A stretch of DNA of 64,000 nucleotides from an uncultured Pseudomonadota bacterium (GCA_937898635.1 CALEJW010000045.1:1-64000); one strand, 5' to 3'. Counted from the first letter of the stretch, positions 48,240 to 57,911 are shown. The notes: a model not told the origin generated them from the sequence alone. Program-made: numbers and translations.

Positions 48240-49223
48240 CTAGCTCGCGACGGGCATCCCTTCCGCGTCGAACAGGCCGTCGAAGAGCCGGGAGCTCAGG
48301 TAGCGCTCGCCCGAGTCGGGCAGGATCGCGACGATCGTCTTGCCCTGGTTCACCGCTTCCCGGGCGAGCCGGACCGCGACCGCCACGGCCGCGCCGCAGG
48401 AGATGCCCGAGAGGATGCCCTCCTCGCGGGCGAGGCGGCGCGCGTAGTCGATCGCTTCCTCGTCCGTCACCTGCGCGATGTCGTCCACCAGGGCCATGTC
48501 GAGCACCTCGGGCACGAAGCCCGCGCCGATGCCCTGGATGCGGTGCGGGCCCGGCTTCACCGGCTGGCCCGCCCGCGCCTGGGTGAGCACCGGGCTCGCG
48601 GCGGGTTCCACCGCGACCGAGCGGATCATGCGGCCCTTCGTGTTCTTGAAGAAGCGCGAGACGCCGGTGATCGTGCCGCCGGTGCCCACGCCCGAGACGA
48701 GGATGTCCACCTTGCCGTCGGTGTCCTGCCAGATCTCGGGGCCCGTGGTGGATTCGTGGATCGCGGGATTGGCCGGGTTCTTGAACTGCTGCAGCAGCAC
48801 GAACTTCCCCGGGTCGGAGGCGGCGATCTCCTCGGCCTTCGCGATGGCGCCGGGCATCCCGCGGGCGCCTTCCGTGAGGACGAGCTTCGCGCCGTAGGCG
48901 GCGAGGAGCTTGCGCCGCTCGATCGACATCGTGTCGGGCATGGTGAGCGTGAGCGGGATGCCCCTCGCGGCCGCCACGAAGGCGAGCGCGATGCCGGTGT
49001 TGCCGCTCGTGGGCTCGACGATCTCCTTGCCGGGGCCCAGCAGGCCGCGCTGGAGCGCGTCCCGGACGAGGGCCGCGCCGATGCGGCATTTCACGGAGTA
49101 GGCCGGGTTGCGGCCCTCGATCTTCGCGAGCACGGTGGCCGGCGCGTCGCCGGTGATGCGGTTCAGGCGGACGAGCGGCGTGCGGCCGATGGAGAGCGAA
49201 TTGTCCCCGTACCAGAATTTCAT
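48240..49223 (-). CDS. cysK: Cysteine synthase A
   Basis: PLP enzyme that makes cysteine from O-acetylserine and sulfide. The 327-residue product has [17 protein letters not shown], the PLP lysine in [46 protein letters not shown] and [10 protein letters not shown]. Close similarity to E. coli CysK favours CysK over CysM. It is downstream of the rhodanese, DUF934 and reductase genes. Confidence 0.95.
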   Translation of the reverse strand: MKFWYGDNSLSIGRTPLVRLNRITGDAPATVLAKIEGRNPAYSVKCRIGAALVRDALQRGLLGPGKEIVEPTSGNTGIALAFVAAARGIPLTLTMPDTMSIERRKLLAAYGAKLVLTEGARGMPGAIAKAEEIAASDPGKFVLLQQFKNPANPAIHESTTGPEIWQDTDGKVDILVSGVGTGGTITGVSRFFKNTKGRMIRSVAVEPAASPVLTQARAGQPVKPGPHRIQGIGAGFVPEVLDMALVDDIAQVTDEEAIDYARRLAREEGILSGISCGAAVAVAVRLAREAVNQGKTIVAILPDSGERYLSSRLFDGLFDAEGMPVAS

Positions 49224-49242
49224 GGCGAGACCTCGGATGGCG

Positions 49243-49707
49243 TCAACCCTGTGACCAGGGAAGCCCGGCGTGCCGCCAACCCCCCAGTGTGCCGCGCCGG
49301 CCGTCCCGGTCCCGATCACCCTCGAAGCCCTCGAGGATGTTGAAGACGCGGGTGAACCCGGCCCTGGCCGCGGCGGTGGCAGCGTGGTGCGAGCGTACAC
49401 CGCTTCGGCACAGGAGGAGGAGCGGTTCGTCGCGACGGAACCGCGCCGCGAGCCGGTCGGCGAAGGCGGGGTCCGGAACGGCGGCGCCGTAGCCCTGCCA
49501 CTCGACGAGCGGCGCACCGTCGACCCGGCCCACGAATTCCCATTCGGGGCGCGTGCGCACGTCGACGATCGTCGCGGCCCCCTCCACGACGAGCTGGAAG
49601 GCTTCCGCGGGCGTCACGGCGCCGGCGTATTCCAGGCCCGCGGACTTTCCCCGCGCCTCGGCGAGGTCGAAGAGGCTCCGCCTATCCACGGGCAGGCTCG
49701 CCGGCAT
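49243..49707 (-). CDS. Rhodanese-like sulfurtransferase
   Basis: A 154-residue single-domain rhodanese. [19 protein letters not shown] is the CH2A-type motif, and the active-site loop [15 protein letters not shown] contains the catalytic Cys. The C-terminus [17 protein letters not shown] is typical of a subgroup linked to sulfur assimilation. It overlaps the DUF934 gene by 26 bases, so the two are translationally linked. Role in carrying sulfane sulfur is inferred. Confidence 0.87.
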   Translation of the reverse strand: MPASLPVDRRSLFDLAEARGKSAGLEYAGAVTPAEAFQLVVEGAATIVDVRTRPEWEFVGRVDGAPLVEWQGYGAAVPDPAFADRLAARFRRDEPLLLLCRSGVRSHHAATAAARAGFTRVFNILEGFEGDRDRDGRRGTLGGWRHAGLPWSQG

Positions 49708-50218
49708 GCGCCTCGCGTCCGCGAAGGCCCGGGCCGCGACCGTCCGCGCTCCACTGGTAGGCCTCGGTGAAGTCGGCGAAGGCGGAGAGCGCGGCACGGG
49801 GGTCCGCGCCCTCCCGGAGCACGAACGCGTCGAAGCCGCAGCGGGCGAGGTGGAAGAGCTGGTCGCGAAGCACCTCGCCCACGGCGCGAAGCTCGCCCGC
49901 GTAGCCGTGCCGCCGGCGCAGCAGCCAGGCGCTCGAGTAGCCCCGGCCATCCGCGATCCTCGGGAAATGGATGCAGACGAGCGCGAGCCGCGCGAGGTCC
50001 GGAGCGATGCGGGCCGGGTCGTCCCCGGGCTCCAGGCGCACGCCGAGGGGCGTGGCGCGGGCGAGGAGTTCCTCGCGGCGCGGTTCCCAGACTGCCAGGG
50101 GCACGGCGAGGGGGCCCGCGGGAAGGGGCACGGTTTCGGGGCTCTCGCCCTCGCGGGGGTCCAGCATTTCCCAGGTGTCGTCGCGCACCTGGCCGTCGCG
50201 GATTACCTGCCTAGGCAT
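49682..50218 (-). CDS. DUF934 family protein
   Basis: A 178-residue protein of unknown function, recognised as DUF934 from FPRIADGRGYSSAWLLRRRHGYAGELRAVG-like sequence, LFHLARCGFDAFVLREG and the terminal FADFTEAYQ. It is regularly found next to sulfite reductase and PAPS reductase genes. Here it overlaps the reductase by 8 bases and the rhodanese by 26. The usual cysH neighbour is absent. Confidence 0.88.
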   Translation of the reverse strand: MPRQVIRDGQVRDDTWEMLDPREGESPETVPLPAGPLAVPLAVWEPRREELLARATPLGVRLEPGDDPARIAPDLARLALVCIHFPRIADGRGYSSAWLLRRRHGYAGELRAVGEVLRDQLFHLARCGFDAFVLREGADPRAALSAFADFTEAYQWSADGRGPGLRGREAHAGEPARG

Positions 50219-51884
50219 GGACGGCCTCGCGCGCCTCGCCGTAGACGCCGGCCCGGAAGGGCGAGAGCCCGATCCGGTGGACGGTGTCCACGAAGCGCTC
50301 GTCCTCGTGCCGGTGCGCGAGATAGGTCCCGACCAGGCGGGAGATCACCTCGGGCATCTCGGCGGCGCGGAAGGAGGGCCCGATCACCTGGCCGAGCCTC
50401 GCGCCCAGGCCCTGCTCGCCGCCGAGGGACACCTGGTACCACTCGGCCCCGTTCTTGTCGACGCCGAGGATGCCGATGTGGCCGATGTGGTGGTGGCCGC
50501 AGGAGTTCATGCACCCGGAGATGTTCAGGTCGAGCTCGCCGATGTCGTGCAGGTAGTCGAGGTCGTCGAAGCGGCGCTGGATCGCCTCGGCCACCGGCAG
50601 GCTCTTCGCGTTCGCGAGCGAGCAGAAGTCCCCGCCCGGGCAGCAGACGACGTCGGTGAGGAGCCCGATGTTCGGGGTGGCCAGGCCCGCGGCCCGCGCG
50701 CGCCGCCACAGGTCCAGGAGGTCGCGCTCGCGCACGTCGGCGAGGATGAGGTTCTGCTCGTGGGAGACGCGCAGCTCGCCGAAGCTGAAGCGCTCGGCGA
50801 GATCCGCGACGGTCTCCATCTGCGCCGCCGTGAGGTCGCCCGGCGGCACGCCCGTCCTCTTGAGCGAGAGCGTCACCGCGCGGTAGCCGGGCCGGCGATG
50901 GGCGTGCACGTTGCGCCCGGCCCAGCGCGCGAACGCGGGGTCGCCCGCGAGCTGGAAGGCGAGCGCCTGGTCCTCGTCCGAGGGCGGCTCGTAGGCCGGC
51001 GGCGCGAAGTGCGAGCTCACGCGGGCGAGCTCGGCGTCGGTCAGCGTGGACTCGTTGCCGCGCAGGTGGCCCCACTCCGCCTCCACCTGCGCCCGGAAGG
51101 CCTCCACGCCGAGCGCCTTCACGAGGATCTTGATGCGCGCCTTGTAGAGGTTGTCGCGGCGGCCGTGGCGGTTGTACACGCGCAGGATCGCCTCGAGGTA
51201 GGTGAGCATGTCGCGCCAGGGCAGGAACTCGCGCACGACGTGGCCGACGACGGGCGTGCGTCCCATCCCGCCGCCCACGATCACGCGCAGCCCCAGCTCG
51301 CCCGCGCCGTTCCTCGCCGCGTGCAGGCCGATGTCGTGCAGGAGCGTCGCCGCCCGGTCGCTGGCGGCGCCGCTCAGCGCGATCTTGAACTTGCGCGGCA
51401 GCCCGGCGAATTCCGGGTGCAGCGTCGACCACTGGCGCAGGATCTCCGCGAGGGCGCGCGGATCGACCGCCTCGTCGGGGGCGACGCCCGCGAAGTGGTC
51501 CGTGGTGATGTTGCGGATGCAGTTGCCGCTCGTCTGGATCGCGTGCATCCCGACTTCGGCGAGCTCGGCGAGGATCGCGGGCACCGCGGCGAGGGCCGGC
51601 CAGTTGAACTGCAGGTTCTGGCGCGTCGTGAAGTGCCCGTAGCCGCGGTCGTGCTCGCGCGCGATGCGGGCGAGGCGGCGAAGCTGCGCGGCCGAGAGGA
51701 TCCCGTAGGGTATCGCCACCCGGAGCATGGGGGCGTGGCGCTGGATGTAGAGGCCGTTCTGCAGGCGCAGCGGGCGGAAATCGTCCTCCGACAGGTCCCC
51801 GTCGAGGTAGCGCCGCGTCTGGTCGCGGAACTGGGCGACGCGTTGCGCGACGAGGGCGGTGTCGACGGCGTCGTAGCGGTACAT
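50211..51884 (-). CDS. cysI: Siroheme nitrite/sulfite reductase
   Basis: Six-electron reductase, most likely sulfite to sulfide for cysteine synthesis given its neighbours. The 557-residue product has two ferredoxin-like half-domains (GHFTTRQNLQFNWP and LRVSHEQNLILADV). The siroheme/[4Fe-4S] cysteines lie in CCPGGDFC and CMNSC (NISGCMNSCGHHHIG). No separate CysJ flavoprotein is present, so it probably takes electrons from ferredoxin. It is divergent from cysB, its expected activator. Confidence 0.92.
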   Translation of the reverse strand: MYRYDAVDTALVAQRVAQFRDQTRRYLDGDLSEDDFRPLRLQNGLYIQRHAPMLRVAIPYGILSAAQLRRLARIAREHDRGYGHFTTRQNLQFNWPALAAVPAILAELAEVGMHAIQTSGNCIRNITTDHFAGVAPDEAVDPRALAEILRQWSTLHPEFAGLPRKFKIALSGAASDRAATLLHDIGLHAARNGAGELGLRVIVGGGMGRTPVVGHVVREFLPWRDMLTYLEAILRVYNRHGRRDNLYKARIKILVKALGVEAFRAQVEAEWGHLRGNESTLTDAELARVSSHFAPPAYEPPSDEDQALAFQLAGDPAFARWAGRNVHAHRRPGYRAVTLSLKRTGVPPGDLTAAQMETVADLAERFSFGELRVSHEQNLILADVRERDLLDLWRRARAAGLATPNIGLLTDVVCCPGGDFCSLANAKSLPVAEAIQRRFDDLDYLHDIGELDLNISGCMNSCGHHHIGHIGILGVDKNGAEWYQVSLGGEQGLGARLGQVIGPSFRAAEMPEVISRLVGTYLAHRHEDERFVDTVHRIGLSPFRAGVYGEAREAVHA

Positions 51885-51938
51885 GGCGGTGGGCGCGAAC
51901 GGGGAAGGGGATCGAGGCGCCCATCGTGGCGGAAAGTC

Positions 51939-51990
51939 ATATCCATGAAAAATATTGAGTTACTATATCCATACAAGCAAAGCTTATAAG
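51939..51990. promoter_or_regulatory. AT-rich divergent control region between reductase and cysB
   Basis: A sharp AT-rich island in GC-rich DNA, with two direct copies of ATATCCAT (51939-51946 and 51965-51972) 26 bases apart, and TTATAAG next to the cysB start. This is where CysB would be expected to bind and where both promoters should lie. CysB sites are degenerate, so the assignment is by position. Confidence 0.5.
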
Positions 51991-51995
51991 AGTCC

Positions 51996-52937
51996 ATGAA
52001 CCTCCAGCAGCTGCGCTACGTGCGGGAAGTCGCGCGCCGCGGCCTCAACGTGAGCGAGGCCGCGAAGGCGCTGCACACCTCCCAGCCGGGCGTGTCGCAG
52101 CAGGTGCAGGCCTTCGAGCAGGAGCTCGGCGTGGCGGTTTTCGTGCGCACCGGCCGGCGCCTCTCGGCCGTGACCGAGGCGGGCCGCGAGGTGCTCGACA
52201 TCGTCGAGCGCGTGCTCGCCGAGCTCGCGAACCTGGGGCGCGTCGGCGAGGAATTCGCGGCCGCCGGGCGCGGCTCGCTCGCGGTTGCCGTCACCCACAC
52301 CCAGGCGCGCTACGCCCTGCCGCCCGTGGTGAGCGTCTTCATGAAGCGCTTTCCGAAGGTCCGCCTGAAGCTCCTGCAGGGCAACCCTCACCAGCTGGCG
52401 CGCTGGGTGCTGGACGGGGAGGCCGACGTCGCCATCGCCACCGAGGCCCTCGACCGCTACGAGGCGCTGGTCACCGTGCCCGGCTACCAGTGGCATCACG
52501 GCGTGGTGGTGCCGTCCCGGCACCCGCTCGCGCGCGCGAAGGCGATCACGCTGGAGGCGATCGCGAAGTTCCCCATCGTCACCTACGACGCCACCTTCGC
52601 CGGGCGCTCGGCGATCGACGCGGCCTTCGCCCGGCGCGGCCTCGCGCCCGACATCGTGCTCACCGCGCTCGACTCGGACGTGATCAAGTCCTACGTGAGC
52701 CTGGGCCTCGGGGTGGGGCTCGTCTCGTCGGTGGCGTTCGACCGCGCGAAGGACAAGGGGCTCGTCCTGCGTGCCGCGGACCACCTGTTCCCGGTGCAGA
52801 CCACGCGGCTCGCCTTCCGCAAGGGCGCCTGGCTGCGCGGCTACACGCAGGAGTTCATCCGGCTCTTCGTGCCCCACCTCTCGCGGGAGGCCCTCGAAGG
52901 GCTCGCCGCGGGGCGCGGCGAGGACTTCTCGATCTAG
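51996..52937 (+). CDS. cysB: CysB-type LysR transcription regulator
   Basis: A 313-residue LysR-family regulator of sulfur assimilation that responds to N-acetylserine or sulfate limitation. The helix-turn-helix is in NVSEAAKALHTSQPGVSQQVQAF. The effector domain has VAVTHTQARYALPPVV and YQWHHGVVVPSRHPLA, both CysB/Cbl signatures. It is divergent from the reductase operon across a 111-base AT-rich gap. Confidence 0.95.
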   Translation: MNLQQLRYVREVARRGLNVSEAAKALHTSQPGVSQQVQAFEQELGVAVFVRTGRRLSAVTEAGREVLDIVERVLAELANLGRVGEEFAAAGRGSLAVAVTHTQARYALPPVVSVFMKRFPKVRLKLLQGNPHQLARWVLDGEADVAIATEALDRYEALVTVPGYQWHHGVVVPSRHPLARAKAITLEAIAKFPIVTYDATFAGRSAIDAAFARRGLAPDIVLTALDSDVIKSYVSLGLGVGLVSSVAFDRAKDKGLVLRAADHLFPVQTTRLAFRKGAWLRGYTQEFIRLFVPHLSREALEGLAAGRGEDFSI

Positions 52938-52956
52938 GCGGGGAAGGCGCGCGCGC

Positions 52957-53658
52957 TCAGCAGCGCGCCCACTGCGAGCTGTAGGCGGCGAGCTCGCGCA
53001 CCACCGCGCGGCCATCAACGGCGGACTTCGCGCGGTCGCCCATCTCGAGCTGCAGGCGGAACCCGAACTTCTCGAAGAAGGTCTCGAACATCTCGCCGCC
53101 GAAGGTGCCGACGGCCGAGAGCTCGTCCTTCCCGGGGTCGTGCTCCAGGAGGATCGTCGCGAGCGGCTGCGGGGCGGGTCCCGCGACCACGCGCGCCCCG
53201 GCGGCCGGGTCGTAGACGCTGCGGTCGGAGCAGCAGGTGATCACCTTGCCGGGACCCGCCACGGGACTCGGCCCGTCGCGGTAGCCGATGAAGCTCACCT
53301 GCCGCGTGGGGTAGGTGAGCTTGTGCGCGCAGATGGCGGAGTACGAGACCACCGACTTTCCCGGCCCCACGCCGCCTTCCCACCGGTAGGTGCCGCCGTT
53401 TTCGGTGCGCAGGGCGATGCCGCCTGCGGCCGGTCTCTCCAGGCGCAGCAGGAAGCAGGGGGTCGCCGCGAAGGGGTAATCGAAGACGTAGTTCACGCCC
53501 ACGCGCAGCGCCTGCGCGCGGATCGGCTGGCCACGCTCGTCGACGAGGAGCGCCCGGCCGTACAGGCGCGCCTTGAGGGCGGCGGCGTCGGCCGCCGTGG
53601 GCAGGGTCGTCGAGGCCGCCGAGGCGGCGCAGAGCTTCACGAAATCGCGGCGTTCCAT
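52957..53658 (-). CDS. TAT-exported Rieske-like protein with atypical cluster ligands
   Basis: A 233-residue protein. A twin-arginine signal (MERRDFVKLCAASAAS) suggests folded, cofactor-bearing export. The C-terminal half looks like a Rieske fold: box 1 Cys110-x-His112 (SAICAHKLTYP), box 2 around Cys142-Cys143 followed by SVYDPAAGARVV and AGPAPQPL. A normal Rieske box 2 is C-x2-H, but here D145 or R146 occupies the place of the His, and the usual disulfide pair is missing. It may bind a cluster with different ligands or none. Neighbours do not reveal a partner. Confidence 0.7.
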   Translation of the reverse strand: MERRDFVKLCAASAASTTLPTAADAAALKARLYGRALLVDERGQPIRAQALRVGVNYVFDYPFAATPCFLLRLERPAAGGIALRTENGGTYRWEGGVGPGKSVVSYSAICAHKLTYPTRQVSFIGYRDGPSPVAGPGKVITCCSDRSVYDPAAGARVVAGPAPQPLATILLEHDPGKDELSAVGTFGGEMFETFFEKFGFRLQLEMGDRAKSAVDGRAVVRELAAYSSQWARC

Positions 53659-53740
53659 GGGCGCGAAGATAGCAGACTCGCGGCGACCGCTGGCCTCCGG
53701 GGCCCCGCCCGCGATCGACGGGCGGTTCGGGCGGCGGCCA

Positions 53741-56700
53741 CTACGCGCCGTTCGCGACCGGCTTCACGCGGAACCACGCGGCATACAGGGCGGGCAGGAA
53801 GGCCAGCGTGAGCGCCGTGGCCACCACGAGGCCGCCCATGATCGCCACCGCCATCGGCCCGTAGAACTCGCTGCGCGTGAGCGGGATCATCGCGAGCACG
53901 GCCGCGGCCGCGGTGAGCACGATGGGCCGGAAGCGGCGCACCGTCGCGTCCACGATGGCGTTCCACGGCTCGCTCCCTTCGCGGATGTCGTGCTCGATCT
54001 GGTCGACGAGGATCACGGAGTTCCGCATGATCATCCCGGCGAGCGCGATGGTGCCGAGCATCGCCACGAAGCCGAAGGGAACGCGGAAGGCGAGGAGCGC
54101 CGCGGTCACGCCGATCAACCCGAGCGGCGCGGTGAGCACGACGAGCGCCAGCCGCGAGAAGCTCTGCAGCTGGACCATGAGCGCGGTGAGCATGGCGAGC
54201 ACCATCACCGGCGCGACGACGGCGATCGACTTCTGCCCCCTCGCGGAATCCTCGATGGCGCCCCCGGTCTCGATCCGGTAGCCGAAGGGCAGCTTCGCCC
54301 GGAGGGCCGCGAGCTTCGCCTCCACCTGCGTGCTCACCACCGGCGCCTGGATGCCGTCCTGGATGTCCGAGCGCACGGTGACGAGGGGCAGGCGGTCGCG
54401 GCGCCAGTAGAGCCCCTGCTCGAAGCCGGCGGTGAGCTCGGCCACCTGGGCGAGCGGCACGGTGCGCCCGCCGCCGACGGGAACCGCCAGGTCCTTCAGC
54501 AGGCCCACGAGCTGCCGCTCGCGCTCCGCGCCGCGCACCACCACGTCCACCTGCTTGTCCTTCTCCCGCCAGGTGGTCACCGCCTGGCCCGAGATGACCG
54601 TGCCCACGTACTGGGCGAGTTCCTGCGTGGACACGCCGAGCAGCCGCGCGCGCGACTGGTCCACGGTGAGGCGGATCACGCGGCTCGCCTCGTCCCAGTC
54701 GAAGTTCACGTCCCGGGTCCAGGGGTTGGCGCGCATCACGGCCGCCACCTCGTCGGCGATGGCGCGGATCCTCGCCTTGTCCTCGCCCGTGACGCGGAAC
54801 TGGACCGGGAAGCCCACGGGCGGGCCGTTCTCGAGGCGGTTCACGCGGCCGCGCAGTTCCGGGAAGTCCGACTCGAAGAGCTCGAGGAGCCGCCCTCGCA
54901 CGACCTCGCGCGAGGCGTTGCTCCTCGTGTTCACGATGAACTGGGCGAAGTTCGCGCTCGCGAGCTGCTGGTCGAAGGGCAGGTAGAAGCGCGGGCTGCC
55001 GCTGCCGACGTAGCTCACGAAGTTCTCGATGTTCTCGCGCAGCACGGGCTCGGTCGCGAGGATGCGCTCGAGCCTGCGCACCTGGGCCTCGGTCGCCCTC
55101 ACGCTGCTGCCCTCCGCGAGGCGCAGGTCCACGATGAGCTCCGGCCGGCTCGCGGCCGGGAAGAACTGCTGCTGCACGAAGCGGAAGCCGAAGAGCGAGA
55201 GCGCGAAGACGGCGAGCGTGGCGCCGATCACCGTCCAGCGGCGCTCGACGCAGGCCTCGACCGCGCGGCGCAGGCGCCGGTAGAAGGGGCTCTCGTAGAC
55301 CGCCGCCTCGTCGGCCGCGCCGCCATGGCGCCGCAGGTCGGGCAGGAGCCGGTAGCCCAGGTAGGGCACGAACACGACGGAGACGACCCAGGACACCCCG
55401 AGCGCGATCGTCACCACCGCGAAGATCGAGAAGGTGTACTCGCCCGTCGCGGAGCGTGCGAGGCCGATGGGCAGGAAGCCGGCGGCCGTCACGAGGGTCC
55501 CCGTGAGCATCGGCATGGCGGTGGAGGTGTAGGCGAAGCTCGCGGCGCGCACGCGCTCCCATCCCTGCTCCATCTTCACGACCATCATCTCCACCGCGAT
55601 GATGGCGTCGTCCACGAGCAGGCCCAGCGCGATGATGAGCGCCCCCAGGGAGATCTTGTGCAGGTCGATGCCCGCCTGGTACATGAAGCCGAAGGTGACC
55701 GCGAGCGTGAGCGGGATCGAGAGCGCCACGATGAGCCCGGTGCGCAGCCCCAGGGACAGGAAGCACACCGCGAGGACGATGGCGACCGCCTCGGCGAGGG
55801 CGCGCGTGAACTCGCGCACGGAGCGCTTCACCGTCGCGGGCTGGTCGTTCACGCGGTCGAACTCGAGGCCGACCGGCAGCTGCGCGCGGATGCGCTCGAG
55901 CTCGCCGTCGAGGGCGCGGCCCAGCGCGATGATGTCGCCGCGCGGGACCATGGAGACGGCGATGCCCAGGGCGTCCCGGCCCAGGAAGCGCATGCGCGGC
56001 TGCGGCGGGTCGGCGAAGCCGCGCGTCACCGTCGCGAAGTCCCCGACGCGGAAGAGGCGGCCGTTGGCGCGCAGCGGGACCGCCTTCACGCTCTCCACGG
56101 AGTCGAGGGCGCCGCTCACGCGGATGTGGATGCGCTCCGCCGCGGTCTCGAAGCTGCCGGCGGAGGCGACCGCGTTCTGCTGCGCGAGCGCGGCGAAGAC
56201 GGCGCGGGGCTCCAGGCCGGAGGTGGCGAGCTTCGCGTTCGCGATCTCCACGCGGATGATCTCTTCCTGCACGCCCAGGAGCTCCACCTTCGCGACGTCC
56301 TTCACCTGGAGCAGCTCGCCGCGGATCCGCTCGGCCGTCTCCTTGAGCTCGGCGTAGGTGAAGCCGTCGCCGGTGAGGGCGTAGATGTTGCCGAAGGTGT
56401 CCCCGAACTCGTCGTTGAAGAAGGGGCCCTGGATCCCCGAGGGGAGCTGGAAGCGGATGTCGCCCACCTTCTTGCGGACCTGGTACCAGGCGTCCTTGAT
56501 CTCGTCGGGACGCGAGGAGTCCTTCACGAAGACGAAGACCACCGACTCGCCGGGGCGCGAATAGCTGCGCAGGTGGTCCAGGTGCGGCGTCTCCTGGAGC
56601 TTCTTCTCGATCCGGTCGGTGAGCTGGCGCTCCACCTCGTCGGCCGCGGCCCCCGGCCAGTTCGTGCGCACCACCATCACCCGGAACGTGAAGGAGGGAT

Positions 56701-56821
56701 CCTCGGCCTGGCCCAGGCGCAGGTAGGAGCCCACGCCGATGGCCGCGAGGACCAGCATCGCGTAGAGCACCAGCGTCTGGTGCGAAAGGGCCCACTCGGA
56801 GAGGTTGAAGCGCCGGACCAT
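53741..56821 (-). CDS. RND family efflux pump inner-membrane permease
   Basis: A 1026-residue proton-driven exporter of the AcrB/MdtB class. Twelve transmembrane segments in two repeats; the proton-relay Asp pair is in GLLVDDAIIAVEMM. VRRFNLSEWALSHQ is a typical N-terminus of this branch, and EDPSFTFRVMVV follows the first helix. The start is ATG at 56821, 10 bases after the adaptor stop. Substrate unknown, and no outer-membrane TolC-like gene is adjacent. Confidence 0.94.
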   Translation of the reverse strand: MVRRFNLSEWALSHQTLVLYAMLVLAAIGVGSYLRLGQAEDPSFTFRVMVVRTNWPGAAADEVERQLTDRIEKKLQETPHLDHLRSYSRPGESVVFVFVKDSSRPDEIKDAWYQVRKKVGDIRFQLPSGIQGPFFNDEFGDTFGNIYALTGDGFTYAELKETAERIRGELLQVKDVAKVELLGVQEEIIRVEIANAKLATSGLEPRAVFAALAQQNAVASAGSFETAAERIHIRVSGALDSVESVKAVPLRANGRLFRVGDFATVTRGFADPPQPRMRFLGRDALGIAVSMVPRGDIIALGRALDGELERIRAQLPVGLEFDRVNDQPATVKRSVREFTRALAEAVAIVLAVCFLSLGLRTGLIVALSIPLTLAVTFGFMYQAGIDLHKISLGALIIALGLLVDDAIIAVEMMVVKMEQGWERVRAASFAYTSTAMPMLTGTLVTAAGFLPIGLARSATGEYTFSIFAVVTIALGVSWVVSVVFVPYLGYRLLPDLRRHGGAADEAAVYESPFYRRLRRAVEACVERRWTVIGATLAVFALSLFGFRFVQQQFFPAASRPELIVDLRLAEGSSVRATEAQVRRLERILATEPVLRENIENFVSYVGSGSPRFYLPFDQQLASANFAQFIVNTRSNASREVVRGRLLELFESDFPELRGRVNRLENGPPVGFPVQFRVTGEDKARIRAIADEVAAVMRANPWTRDVNFDWDEASRVIRLTVDQSRARLLGVSTQELAQYVGTVISGQAVTTWREKDKQVDVVVRGAERERQLVGLLKDLAVPVGGGRTVPLAQVAELTAGFEQGLYWRRDRLPLVTVRSDIQDGIQAPVVSTQVEAKLAALRAKLPFGYRIETGGAIEDSARGQKSIAVVAPVMVLAMLTALMVQLQSFSRLALVVLTAPLGLIGVTAALLAFRVPFGFVAMLGTIALAGMIMRNSVILVDQIEHDIREGSEPWNAIVDATVRRFRPIVLTAAAAVLAMIPLTRSEFYGPMAVAIMGGLVVATALTLAFLPALYAAWFRVKPVANGA

Positions 56822-56831
56822 GGGCGGCGCT

Positions 56832-57911
56832 TCAGCGCGCGGAGGGCGCGTCGGCGAGGCGCACCGGCTGGTCCTCGCGCAGCTTGTGCACGCCGGCGGT
56901 GACGACGGTTTCGCCGGCGGCGAGGCCGCCGAGGATCGTCGCGCCATCCTCGCGGTACTCGCCGAGCTCGACCTTGCGCCGCTTCACCCGGGAGGTCTTC
57001 GGGTCGACGACCCAGACGGCGGCGCCGTCCGGCGCGCGCAGGAGCGCGGTGAGCGGAACCACCACGAGTGTTGCGTCGTCGGACGCGCGCAGCGCCACGG
57101 AAGCGCTCATGCCCACGCGGGCGCCGGGTGGCGTCTTCGCCGCCGAGACGCGCACCTTGAAGGTCCGCGTCACCGGGTCGGCGCCCCCGGCGATCTCGCG
57201 CACGCGGCCGGGGAAGAGCCGGCCGGGGTCGGCCCAGAGGAAGATTGCCACCTCCTGCCCCGGGCGCAGGCGCGCGACCTGGCTCTCCGGCGCGTCGATC
57301 ACGACTTCCATCTCCCCGTCGCGCGCGAGGCGCAGGACCGGCTGGCCCGCGGCCACGACCTGGCCGGGTTCGGCGGAAACGGAGACGACCACGCCGTCCG
57401 CATCGGCGACGAGCGTGGTGTAGGCCTCCTGGTTCGCGGAGATCGCGGCCTGGGACCGGGCCTGCTCGACGCGCGCGCGCGACGCGGAGAAGGCAGCCTC
57501 GCGCGCGTCGTGCGCGGACTGGCTGATGAAACGCCTCGCGAGGAGGTCCGTCGCGCGCTCGTACTCCGCCTGCGCGAGGGCGTGCTCGGCCTGCGCCGTG
57601 GCGAGTTGCGCGCGGGCGGCGTCGGCCGCGAGGGCGGCGTCGCGCGGGTCGAGTCGCGCGAGCGCCTGCCCGCGGGTCACCCGGTTGCCGGCGTCGGCGA
57701 GGCGCGCGGCGATCTTGCCGCCGATCCGGAAGGCGAGGTCCGTTTCCACGCGCGCGCGCAGTTCGCCGGAGTAGACCTCGCGCGTGGAAGCTGCGCCCGG
57801 CGCGACGACGGTCGCGAGGACGGGCCGGACGGGCTCGGCGGTGTCCCGCGGCCCGGAGCACGCGGCGAGCGCGAGGCCCGCGAGGAGGGCGCCCGGGAGT
57901 CGCCGGTTCAT
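56832..57911 (-). CDS. RND efflux periplasmic adaptor lipoprotein
   Basis: Membrane-fusion protein that links the RND pump to an outer-membrane channel. The 359-residue product has a lipobox (GLALAAC), a lipoyl-like domain (FRIGGKIAARLADAGNRVTRGQALARL), an alpha-hairpin rich in Ala and Glu (about 90-150), and beta-barrel region (EVAIFLWADPGRLFPGRVREI). Its start overlaps the TetR gene stop by 4 bases, making a regulator-adaptor-pump operon. Confidence 0.93.
   Translation of the reverse strand: MNRRLPGALLAGLALAACSGPRDTAEPVRPVLATVVAPGAASTREVYSGELRARVETDLAFRIGGKIAARLADAGNRVTRGQALARLDPRDAALAADAARAQLATAQAEHALAQAEYERATDLLARRFISQSAHDAREAAFSASRARVEQARSQAAISANQEAYTTLVADADGVVVSVSAEPGQVVAAGQPVLRLARDGEMEVVIDAPESQVARLRPGQEVAIFLWADPGRLFPGRVREIAGGADPVTRTFKVRVSAAKTPPGARVGMSASVALRASDDATLVVVPLTALLRAPDGAAVWVVDPKTSRVKRRKVELGEYREDGATILGGLAAGETVVTAGVHKLREDQPVRLADAPSAR

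Noticed and set aside
53573..56902. 1109-codon plus-strand open frame opposite the RND pump gene
   Set aside because: Lies exactly antisense to a clear RND permease and is composed of repetitive His/Arg/Glu/Gly text without motifs.
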